Source: Gudongella sp964604145
GTDB taxonomy: Bacteria > Bacillota > Clostridia > Tissierellales > Tissierellaceae
DNA: 6,850 nt
Reading direction: 5' to 3'
NCBI GenBank assembly: GCA_964604145.1
Contig: CAZRXS010000071.1
Location: 1-6,850 of the forward strand
Part shown: positions 1 through 6,850 of the stretch, in pieces
Layout of the letters: each line of letters opens with the position of its first letter
Position numbering within the stretch: position 1 is the stretch's first letter
Program-made: the position numbers and the translations under genes
Notes under the pieces: generated by a model
What the model was told of the DNA's origin: nothing
Seen by the model: only the letters and a program-made list of their open reading frames with translations
Databases searched by the model: none

Positions 1-527
1 TCTTGTTCAACTTCTTCTTCCTCAGCTTCGTCTTCTTCAAAACCTTCATTTTCTAAAATAGCAAGATTTAATTTTTCTTCAATCACTTCCATGGACTCAC
101 CAGTAACCAAAACCAACTCTGATAAGAGCATTTGCCTAGCATTACTAAGCATTTTCCTCTCACCAGTCGACAATGTTTTTTCATTATCAAGCAAAGTTAA
201 ATTCCTTACAACTGATGCTATTTCAAGTATATCTCCAGTTTTAATTCTTTCCATATTTGCACGGTATCTTCTGTTCCAATTTTGTGGCATTTTAGTTTTA
301 TGGCCTTCAAGCACTTCCATAACATCGGCAACTTCCTCTGATGAAATTACTTCTCTAACACCTACTTCCTCTACATTAGCCACAGGAACCATAACTTTCA
401 TATCTCCAATAGGCATTTTAATTATAAAATACTCACTTTTTTCTCCTAATATTTCTTTTACTTCAATTTTTTCAATTACACCTGCACCGTGCATTGGATA
501 AACTATTTTTTCTCCTACTTTAAACAT
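1..527 (-). CDS. carD: CarD/CdnL family RNA polymerase-binding transcription regulator (3' end cut by window edge)
   Basis: I translated this open frame from the ATG at 527 to the left edge: 175 codons with no stop, so the C-terminus lies outside. The protein opens MFKVGEKIVYPMHGAGVIEKI, the start of the Tudor-like domain (about residues 1-60) that in CarD/CdnL proteins binds the RNA polymerase beta subunit. The helical DNA-binding half follows, with PQNWNRRYRANMERIKTGD at about 81-99. Trp84 sits where the minor-groove wedge tryptophan of mycobacterial CarD lies. Family members stabilise the open promoter complex, often at rRNA and growth-related promoters. Residues 159-175 are unusually acidic (11 Glu/Asp of 17). 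The start is supported by a G-run ribosome site 9 bases upstream and by tandem promoters. It reads in the same direction as radA but is separated from it by a convergent gene and a terminator, so it is a separate transcription unit. Confidence 0.93.
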   Translation of the reverse strand, partial: MFKVGEKIVYPMHGAGVIEKIEVKEILGEKSEYFIIKMPIGDMKVMVPVANVEEVGVREVISSEEVADVMEVLEGHKTKMPQNWNRRYRANMERIKTGDILEIASVVRNLTLLDNEKTLSTGERKMLSNARQMLLSELVLVTGESMEVIEEKLNLAILENEGFEEDEAEEEEVEQ

Positions 528-536
528 AACAAAATA

Positions 537-543
537 CCCCCCC
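537..543 (-). promoter_or_regulatory. Ribosome binding site of carD: run of seven G
   Basis: On the minus strand, seven consecutive G residues lie 9 bases before the carD ATG. There is no GGAGG or AGGAG between promoter and start, so this run is the best candidate for pairing with the anti-Shine-Dalgarno sequence (G-C plus one G-U pair). A pure homopolymer is an unusual form for this site. Confidence 0.6.
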
Positions 544-564
544 AAATTATATCTTTATCCTATA

Positions 565-593
565 ATTATAACTTAATTTTGATGATATGTAAA
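565..593 (-). promoter_or_regulatory. Predicted sigma-A promoter P2 of carD
   Basis: Reading the minus strand, TTTACA (593-588) is followed after exactly 17 bases by TATAAT (570-565). Eleven of the twelve core bases match the vegetative sigma consensus. The predicted start point near 558 would leave a leader of about 30 bases before the carD ATG at 527. This is the promoter nearer to the gene. It is inferred from sequence only. Confidence 0.65.
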
Positions 594-599
594 GCTTAT

Positions 600-628
600 A
601 TTTTATCAAATAATATATTTACTGTCAA
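600..628 (-). promoter_or_regulatory. Predicted sigma-A promoter P1 of carD
   Basis: Reading the minus strand, a perfect TTGACA (628-623) is followed after 17 bases by TAAAAT (605-600), a one-base departure from TATAAT. The predicted start is near 593, giving a leader of about 65 bases. It lies directly upstream of P2, with the P2 -35 box about where P1 transcription would begin, so the two could interfere with or replace one another. Confidence 0.65.
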
Positions 629-640
629 CTAAATTTTTTT

Positions 641-662
641 GCTTCGCCAAGCCCCCAGCTTG
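641..662. other. C-rich hairpin element between divergent promoters
   Basis: This is a short GC-rich island in an otherwise AT-rich intergenic region. CAAGC (648-652) and GCTTG (658-662) can form a 5-bp stem with loop CCCCA. The alternative GCTT (641-644) with AAGC (649-652) competes for the same bases. On the plus strand the T-run comes before the hairpin, and on the minus strand an A-run follows it, so neither direction has terminator form. It lies upstream of both the carD -35 at 628 and the rightward -35 at 692, so an operator or an old terminator remnant is possible. Function unknown. Confidence 0.3.
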
Positions 663-691
663 TAAAATAAAGTGACAGAAAATATATAGAT

Positions 692-721
692 TTGACATAA
701 ATCAAGTCTTGAAAGTATAAT
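692..721 (+). promoter_or_regulatory. Exact-consensus sigma-A promoter of the 135-residue gene
   Basis: TTGACA (692-697) and TATAAT (716-721) both match the sigma-A consensus exactly, with an 18-base spacer, one longer than optimal. The predicted transcription start is near 728, which leaves a leader of only about 23 bases carrying the ribosome site. Such a match suggests strong or constitutive expression, unless an operator or weak promoter escape limits it. Confidence 0.8.
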
Positions 722-737
722 AAGAGTATAACTTAAC

Positions 738-745
738 AGGGGTGG
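738..745 (+). promoter_or_regulatory. Ribosome binding site that fixes the start at 751
   Basis: AGGGGTGG ends 5 bases before the ATG at 751. An in-frame GTG at 742 lies inside this site and would have no ribosome site of its own, so the ATG is the better start. Confidence 0.7.
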
Positions 746-750
746 TAAAT

Positions 751-1158
751 ATGGATATCAACAAAAATCAAAATAATATAATTGACAGTTTGCAGGATGA
801 AGTTAAGCTTTCATTGGTCAGACACAAAAGCATTCTAGATATTATAACAAAGCTGCAGGAGTATAATTCTAGAATTAATCGCGCTGTTGCAAAATCCGTA
901 ACAACTTGCGGTTGTATTGAAATACATGCAAAAAAACAGGAGTTTGAATCTAAATCATTAGAAGATATGGTTGAAAAGGTTGATTCTCATATTACTGGAG
1001 ATATCTGCCCAGATTGTAAAGAAGTGCTTGAACAAGAAATAGGTGCTTATGTTTATTTTTTAACCGCTCTTGCAAATACTCTTAATTTTAAACTATCAGA
1101 TACTATACAAAAAGAATTAGAAAGAACTAAGGCATTAGGAGTTTATGGAATGAAATAA
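751..1158 (+). CDS. Conserved-looking 135-residue protein with CGC and CPDC cysteine pairs, function unknown
   Basis: The protein begins MDINKNQNNIID and is predicted soluble, with no signal peptide or membrane segment. Residues about 10-50 look helical and include the basic stretch LVRHKSILDIITKLQEYNSRINRAVAKSV. Cys53 and Cys55 (TTCGC) and Cys86 and Cys89 (ICPDCK) could together bind a metal ion. The C-terminus (about 92-130, YVYFLTALANTLNFKLSDTIQKELERTK) is again helical and faintly recalls the end of MazG-like proteins. From memory, similar clostridial proteins beside carD or radA carry the label DUF1573 domain-containing; I cannot confirm that here and would not infer function from it. 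It has its own exact-consensus promoter and converges on radA with a shared terminator, so it is a single-gene unit. It is certainly coding in form; its role is not known to me. Confidence 0.85.
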   Translation: MDINKNQNNIIDSLQDEVKLSLVRHKSILDIITKLQEYNSRINRAVAKSVTTCGCIEIHAKKQEFESKSLEDMVEKVDSHITGDICPDCKEVLEQEIGAYVYFLTALANTLNFKLSDTIQKELERTKALGVYGMK

Positions 1159-1193
1159 AAAAAGGTGTGCTTGAATTCAAGCACACCTTTTTT
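1158..1193. terminator. Bidirectional rho-independent terminator, 36-bp perfect palindrome
   Basis: The stem GGTGTGCTTG (1164-1173) pairs without mismatch with CAAGCACACC (1178-1187) around an AATT loop. It is flanked by an A-run on the left and six T on the right, so each strand presents a hairpin followed by a U-tract. The full palindrome touches both stop codons: the TAA ending at 1158 on the plus strand and the radA TAA at 1194-1192 on the minus strand. It therefore ends both the rightward gene and the ctsR-to-radA operon. Confidence 0.93.
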
Positions 1194-2559
1194 AAAACAC
1201 TGTTTTTAAAACATCCTTTAAAAGTCTTTTTTTAACAAGTATAAGTGACTTTAATTTTATTTTAATATCTTGACTTTCAGATATATAAGCTATTTTAATT
1301 CCCATTCTATCGGCCTCTCTAAGCCTTGTTTCCAATGCAGGTATTCTTTTTAATTCACCAGTTAGCCCCACATCTGCTAAAAATATACTATCATCAGGTA
1401 AAGATTTATCATAAAATGATGAAACAATACTCATTATTACAGCTAAATTTGACGCTTGGTCTTTTATCTTTATTCCACCTGTTGTTTTAATTACTATATT
1501 TTTATCAAAAAGAGGTATTTCTCCCCTTTGTTCAAGTATTGAAACAAGAGTATTTAGCTGTTCTCGTTTCATCGCTTCCCCAATCCTAGAAGGAAAAGGC
1601 ATAAACGAAGGTGAAACTAGAGATTCAATTTCAAGTAGTATTGGACGGGTACCTTCTCTTACAACTGTTAGAGAACTGCCTGATACAATTTCTTCCTTTG
1701 ATCTTTTAGTCATAAAGTACTCTGATGGGTTATCTATTGAAACCATACCCTCTTCTGTCATATTGAAAAAACCCATCTCTCCTGTTGAACCATATCTATT
1801 TTTTGTAGTCAACAAAGTCCGAAGTTCTTCCCCACTTTCTCCTTCAATCAATAATACAGTATCAACTAAATGTTCAAGTGCTCTTAAGCCAGCTAGCTCA
1901 TCTTCCTTAGTCATCTGCCCCACTATAAAAATCATCTTTGGATTTTCCTTATCCTTTGCTATCTTAACGAGTTCATATGCACACTCCATCGTCTGAGTTG
2001 GCGAACCTGCCCTTGATGTTGGAAAAGCATCTAAAGTAAAGGCTTGAATGCTATCTACAATTATAAACTGGGCATTCAAATCCCGAATGGTTTCTAATAC
2101 ACTATCCATGTTGTTGTGAGATACAACTTTTAAATTATCCTCTATTTTAGGAAGTATCCTATCTGCCCTTGATTTTATTTGCGAAGCCGATTCTTCACCA
2201 GATGCATATAGTACATTAAAACCTTTTTTAGCCAATGCATTTGAAACTTGAAGAAGTAATGTTGACTTACCAGCTCCAGGTTTGGCAGTTAAGATTGTAA
2301 CTGAATCCTTTACAATCCCACTGCCCATAACCCTGTCAAATTCAATAATTCCAGTTATTATTCTCTCGCTGTTTTGTGATTTTACTCTATTTAGATCTAT
2401 ACATTCTAATTTAATCCCTGGCTTTCTTTTTATAAGCGTCTCATCTTTTTCAACAGGTTCGAATGATCCAAAACTACCACATTCGGGACATCTGCCCATA
2501 AAGCCGACCATTTCATAGCCACACACCTTGCATCTGTTGTATTTAATCTTCTTTGCCAA
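1192..2559 (-). CDS. radA: RadA/Sms-type DNA repair ATPase, divergent, TTG start
   Basis: 455 residues, the usual RadA length. An N-terminal zinc finger (C10xxC13, C24xxC27) is followed by a RecA-like ATPase: Walker A AKPGAGKST at 92-100, SGEES at 120-124, Walker B FIIVDS at 165-170, and the RadA signature as KNRYG at 253-257. A Lon-like C-terminal domain contains DVGLTGEL at 396-403. In the family, RadA is a hexameric ATPase that drives branch migration during recombination. Several signatures depart from consensus: the first Walker A Gly is Ala92 (still allowed in the general P-loop pattern), KNRFG reads KNRYG, and the usual GHVTKxGxxAGP region reads GQMTKEDELAGL at 214-225. The start is TTG at 2559, preceded by AGGGGGG 7 bases upstream; the next in-frame ATG is codon 17, which would delete the first zinc pair. 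It is last in the operon, 36 bases after clpC. Either a diverged true RadA or a RadA-like paralogue. Confidence 0.9.
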   Translation of the reverse strand: MAKKIKYNRCKVCGYEMVGFMGRCPECGSFGSFEPVEKDETLIKRKPGIKLECIDLNRVKSQNSERIITGIIEFDRVMGSGIVKDSVTILTAKPGAGKSTLLLQVSNALAKKGFNVLYASGEESASQIKSRADRILPKIEDNLKVVSHNNMDSVLETIRDLNAQFIIVDSIQAFTLDAFPTSRAGSPTQTMECAYELVKIAKDKENPKMIFIVGQMTKEDELAGLRALEHLVDTVLLIEGESGEELRTLLTTKNRYGSTGEMGFFNMTEEGMVSIDNPSEYFMTKRSKEEIVSGSSLTVVREGTRPILLEIESLVSPSFMPFPSRIGEAMKREQLNTLVSILEQRGEIPLFDKNIVIKTTGGIKIKDQASNLAVIMSIVSSFYDKSLPDDSIFLADVGLTGELKRIPALETRLREADRMGIKIAYISESQDIKIKLKSLILVKKRLLKDVLKTVF

Positions 2560-2566
2560 TAAATTA

Positions 2567-2573
2567 CCCCCCT
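2567..2573 (-). promoter_or_regulatory. Ribosome binding site supporting the radA TTG start
   Basis: AGGGGGG on the minus strand lies 7 bases before the TTG at 2559. It is the only purine-rich site near the N-terminus, and it makes the TTG start preferable to the internal ATG at codon 17. As at carD, the site is mainly a run of G. Confidence 0.65.
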
Positions 2574-2582
2574 AGAGAGTCT

Positions 2583-2595
2583 ATTTATGCTTTAA

Positions 2596-2604
<9 letters not shown>
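2583..2604. repeat. 11-bp imperfect tandem duplication over the clpC stop codon
   Basis: TTATGCTTT occurs at 2585-2593 and again at 2596-2604 on the plus strand. With flanking bases this makes an 11-bp unit repeated at 10 of 11 positions. The right copy contains the last two clpC sense codons and its TAA; the left copy lies in the clpC-radA gap. It probably arose by replication slippage and leaves the clpC reading frame intact. Confidence 0.6.
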
Positions 2605-5025
<2,421 letters not shown>

Positions 5026-5031
5026 ACTATA

Positions 5032-5036
5032 CCTCC
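5032..5036 (-). promoter_or_regulatory. Strong ribosome binding site of clpC
   Basis: GGAGG on the minus strand lies 6 bases from the ATG at 5025. It is the best Shine-Dalgarno sequence in the window, consistent with clpC being made in larger amounts than its operon partners. It decides between the ATGs at codons 1 and 3. Confidence 0.8.
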
Positions 5037-5051
5037 ATTATTTAAATTTTT

Positions 5052-6068
5052 TTATTTAAAATAGTCTCTTAATACATCTGCTCTTTTTATGTCTCTTTCA
5101 TTTTTATCCATTACCTTATCTTCCATGCATTGAACATTCCCTGGTCTAATAGAGATCATAAGATCTATTAGCTCATCTCCCTTAAACTCTTTTAATACTC
5201 CAGAATCAATTCCAAGCTTAATTGTTGAAAGGTTTTTTAATGCTTCTTTTGATGAAATAACTCTTGCATTTGAGAGCAGTCCCTTAGCTCTAAATATCCT
5301 ATCTTCAAATTCAACATGTTTTTTTTCTAGCAAATAATTCCTTGTATTTTTTTCTCTTTTGATCAGCTGGTAAACCACTCTACTCAATTTTTCAATTATC
5401 TCATCTTCTGTCTCTCCCAAAGTCAATTGATTGGAAACTTGGTATAAGTCTCCAACAGCTTCACTTCCCTCACCATAAATACCTCTTATGGTCAAGCCTA
5501 CTTTTTTAAGTGCATTGATAATACTTCCAACATTCCCAGAAGCACTAACACTTGGAAGATGAAGCATAACAGAAGCTCTTAAGCCAGTTCCTGTGTTAGT
5601 AGGACAAGCTGTCAGATAGCCATACTCTTTATGATATGCAAAATCTAACTTAGATTCTAGCAAGTCATCAATCCGGGAACAAATCTCCCACCCTTTTGTA
5701 AGGTCAAGACCTGGCAATAAAACCTGCAATCTAATATGATCTTCTTCATTGATCATAATTGTTACATTTTCATCATTTCTTAAAAAGAAACTCCCATTAT
5801 TATTGTTATTAACTAAGCCAGGACTTATAAGGTAGTCCTCCATAAATCTAATTCTTTCTCGTTCTTGCATTTCATTCAATTTAAAAAGTCCATATTCACC
5901 CTCTTTAAAAACAGAGTCCATAGCACTATGAACTTTATTAAAGACCTCTTCTGATTCTTTTTGAGAAGCAAATGGAGGAAAAGTCGCTGTTTCTAAATTT
6001 CTAGCTACTCGAAGCCTAGTGCTTACCACAACGTCATTATATTCATCGGAATTTAGCCACATAACCAT
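5052..6068 (-). CDS. mcsB: McsB, protein-arginine kinase
   Basis: 338 residues from the chosen ATG; Bacillus McsB is somewhat longer (about 363). The phosphagen-kinase fold shows the nucleotide-binding NDVVVSTRLRVARN (11-24), NEEDH (107-111, with the catalytic acidic pair), the active-site stretch CPTNTGTGLRAS (155-166, Cys155), RGIYGEGSEAVG (195-206) and the C-terminal RDIKRA (325-330), matching the RDxxRA phosphoarginine-sensing motif. McsB transfers phosphate from ATP to arginine side chains, marking damaged proteins and CtsR for ClpCP. Start choice: a GTG at 6077 would add three residues but has no spaced ribosome site, whereas AAAGAG lies 8 bases before the ATG at 6068, and the N-terminus MVMWLN then fits the family. 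A run of five Asn (87-91) occurs in a surface-like segment. mcsA lies 29 bases upstream and clpC 26 bases downstream, in one operon. Confidence 0.96.
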   Translation of the reverse strand: MVMWLNSDEYNDVVVSTRLRVARNLETATFPPFASQKESEEVFNKVHSAMDSVFKEGEYGLFKLNEMQERERIRFMEDYLISPGLVNNNNNGSFFLRNDENVTIMINEEDHIRLQVLLPGLDLTKGWEICSRIDDLLESKLDFAYHKEYGYLTACPTNTGTGLRASVMLHLPSVSASGNVGSIINALKKVGLTIRGIYGEGSEAVGDLYQVSNQLTLGETEDEIIEKLSRVVYQLIKREKNTRNYLLEKKHVEFEDRIFRAKGLLSNARVISSKEALKNLSTIKLGIDSGVLKEFKGDELIDLMISIRPGNVQCMEDKVMDKNERDIKRADVLRDYFK

Positions 6069-6097
6069 ATCACTCACTCTTTCTATATATATCTATA

Positions 6098-6556
6098 CTA
6101 TAAATTAGTTTTTAGTCTCTTTATTTCATCTCTTAAATAAGCAGCTTTTTCATATTCTTCAGTGCTCACCGCATCTTCAAGCTGTCGTGTTAACTCTTCT
6201 ATATTAATTTCTTTTTTTATCCTAGTAATTCCTCTTTTTGGCATCTTTCCATTGTGTTTAGTGTGTCCGTGAATTCCTTTAATAACACTTTTTAGCTCAT
6301 CTCCAAAGGCATCGTAGCATTCAGAACACCCAAGTTTTCCAGTTGATCTAAATCTTTCATAAGATAGACCGCAATTTGGGCACTTAACATCTACATTTAA
6401 ACCTTCAAATAACTTGTAAACAGGAAAGCTCTCAACTAATCCTTTTTGGATTCCAGATGCACAAACTTCACATAGGTGATGTTCTTCAACTACACCATTT
6501 ATTACACTGGTGTAGTGTAATTTCGCTTGTCTTTTTTTACAAGATTCACATAACAT
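6098..6556 (-). CDS. mcsA: McsA, zinc-finger activator of the McsB arginine kinase
   Basis: 152 residues, shorter than the roughly 185 of Bacillus McsA. Four CxxC pairs are visible: C3/C6, C29/C32, C59/C62 and C77/C80, forming two zinc-binding modules. A C-terminal UVR motif follows at about 117-150 (EELTRQLEDAVSTEEYEKAAYLRDEIKRL), the same motif as in the ClpC middle domain. In the family, McsA binds and stimulates McsB and links it to ClpC and CtsR; the cysteines may also sense heavy metals or thiol stress. The ATG at 6556 has GGGAGAGG upstream, and the first G of that site is the last base of the ctsR stop codon, so ctsR and mcsA are probably translationally coupled. The length difference from Bacillus appears to lie in the linker before the UVR motif. 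Confidence 0.95.
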   Translation of the reverse strand: MLCESCKKRQAKLHYTSVINGVVEEHHLCEVCASGIQKGLVESFPVYKLFEGLNVDVKCPNCGLSYERFRSTGKLGCSECYDAFGDELKSVIKGIHGHTKHNGKMPKRGITRIKKEINIEELTRQLEDAVSTEEYEKAAYLRDEIKRLKTNL

Positions 6557-6562
6557 AATTAT

Positions 6563-6570
6563 CCTCTCCC
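6563..6570 (-). promoter_or_regulatory. Ribosome binding site of mcsA, overlapping the ctsR stop
   Basis: GGGAGAGG on the minus strand ends 6 bases before the mcsA ATG at 6556. Its first G is the third base of the ctsR TAG (6572-6570), so ribosomes ending ctsR would be placed on this site, which favours coupled translation. Confidence 0.7.
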
Positions 6571-6850
6571 TAATTTGCCAATATCAGTATAACATTTCTT
6601 AGTATAGATGCCCTAATAGAATTTTTTTCAGATTGCATACAATCTAATGCTCTATCACTTATAGATGCCTTGATAATTTCAGACTCTCTCTTAGTAATTA
6701 CCCCTTCTTCTAACAATACCCCTATAACTTCATAAGCTTTCATTTCAGTTATTCCGTCACAAAGCACATCTCTTATAATGCTCTTCATATGCAAATCATT
6801 TTGAAGATTTACTTTTATAATTTTAATATACCCACCGCCACCTCTTCTAC
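6570..6850 (-). CDS. ctsR: CtsR, class III stress gene repressor (C-terminal 92 residues; 5' end outside window)
   Basis: I translated to the right edge in the frame that ends at the TAG at 6572-6570. The visible part begins RRGGGGYIKIIKVNLQNDLHMK. The tetraglycine wing of the winged-helix DNA-binding domain (RGGGGYI) is the hallmark of CtsR and acts as its heat sensor in Bacillota; the neighbouring arginine contacts DNA and is a target of McsB. The rest is the helical dimerisation domain, with VIGVLLEEGVITKRESEIIKASISDRAL matching the family. About 60 N-terminal residues and the promoter with its CtsR operators lie outside. A TTG in this frame at 6794 is an internal Leu, not a start. CtsR is normally the first gene of this operon and represses it, so the whole ctsR-to-radA unit is probably self-regulated. 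Confidence 0.94.
   Translation of the reverse strand, partial: RRGGGGYIKIIKVNLQNDLHMKSIIRDVLCDGITEMKAYEVIGVLLEEGVITKRESEIIKASISDRALDCMQSEKNSIRASILRNVILILAN

Noticed and set aside
91..501. Plus-strand open frame of 136 codons opposite carD
   Set aside because: Its translation is low-complexity Ser/Ile/Thr-rich with no ribosome site, and it mirrors the clear CarD coding frame on the minus strand.
641..662. C-rich hairpin as a rho-independent terminator
   Set aside because: Neither strand has a T-run after the stem; the T-run at 634-640 comes before it on the plus strand. The stem is only 4 to 5 bp.
742..750. GTG start at 742 for the 135-residue protein
   Set aside because: The GTG is part of the ribosome binding site for the ATG at 751 and has no site of its own at a proper distance.
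5701..5712. Inverted repeat AGGTC-AA-GACCT resembling a CtsR-type GGTCAA half site
   Set aside because: It lies inside mcsB in codons for the conserved PGLDL segment, lacks the direct heptad repeat of a CtsR operator, and is not near a promoter.
6069..6077. GTG start at 6077 for mcsB
   Set aside because: The purine-rich stretch directly abuts the GTG with no spacing, while it is 8 bases from the ATG at 6068. The three extra residues add nothing conserved. The GTG remains possible.
6792..6794. TTG at 6794 as the start of a 74-residue protein
   Set aside because: The frame stays open to the window edge and the upstream 18 residues contain the CtsR RGGGGYI wing, so this is an internal Leu codon of a truncated ctsR.

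Overview
The window comes from an AT-rich, low-GC Gram-positive bacterium. The gene order ctsR-mcsA-mcsB-clpC-radA, a CarD-type RNA polymerase regulator next to it, consensus sigma-A promoters and a strong GGAGG ribosome site together point to Bacillota, most likely class Clostridia. I cannot name a genus from the sequence.

Layout, left to right. Positions 1-527 (minus strand) hold the first 175 codons of a CarD/CdnL family gene that runs off the left edge. Positions 528-750 are a divergent intergenic region. It has two tandem sigma-A-like promoters for carD, one exact-consensus promoter (TTGACA-18-TATAAT) reading right, and a small C-rich hairpin between them. Positions 751-1158 (plus strand) encode a 135-residue conserved-looking protein of unknown function with a CGC and a CPDC cysteine pair. 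It converges on radA, and a 36-bp perfect palindrome at 1158-1193 serves as a shared two-way terminator. From 1192 to the right edge, everything lies on the minus strand as one tight cluster, transcribed in the order ctsR (C-terminal part only), mcsA, mcsB, clpC, radA, with gaps of about 13 to 36 bp and a ribosome site before most genes.

How the genes work together. In Bacillota, CtsR represses the clp stress regulon. McsB is a protein-arginine kinase activated by McsA; it marks proteins, and helps release CtsR, for the ClpC unfoldase that feeds ClpP. RadA/Sms is a DNA-repair ATPase that is often the last gene of this operon. The visible parts of CtsR (RGGGGYI wing), McsA (four CxxC pairs), McsB (active-site CPTNTGTG and RDxxRA) and ClpC (two complete Walker A/B sets, UVR motif) all look functional.

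The least ordinary items are the RadA protein, which departs from the family consensus in several signature motifs and starts with TTG; the small cysteine-pair gene behind a perfect promoter; the absence of disA from the slot after radA where I would expect it in many Clostridia; and the long acidic tail of CarD. Otherwise this is a well-known stress-response locus. I found no mobile element, CRISPR array, tRNA or rRNA, and no evidence for a wholly new system.
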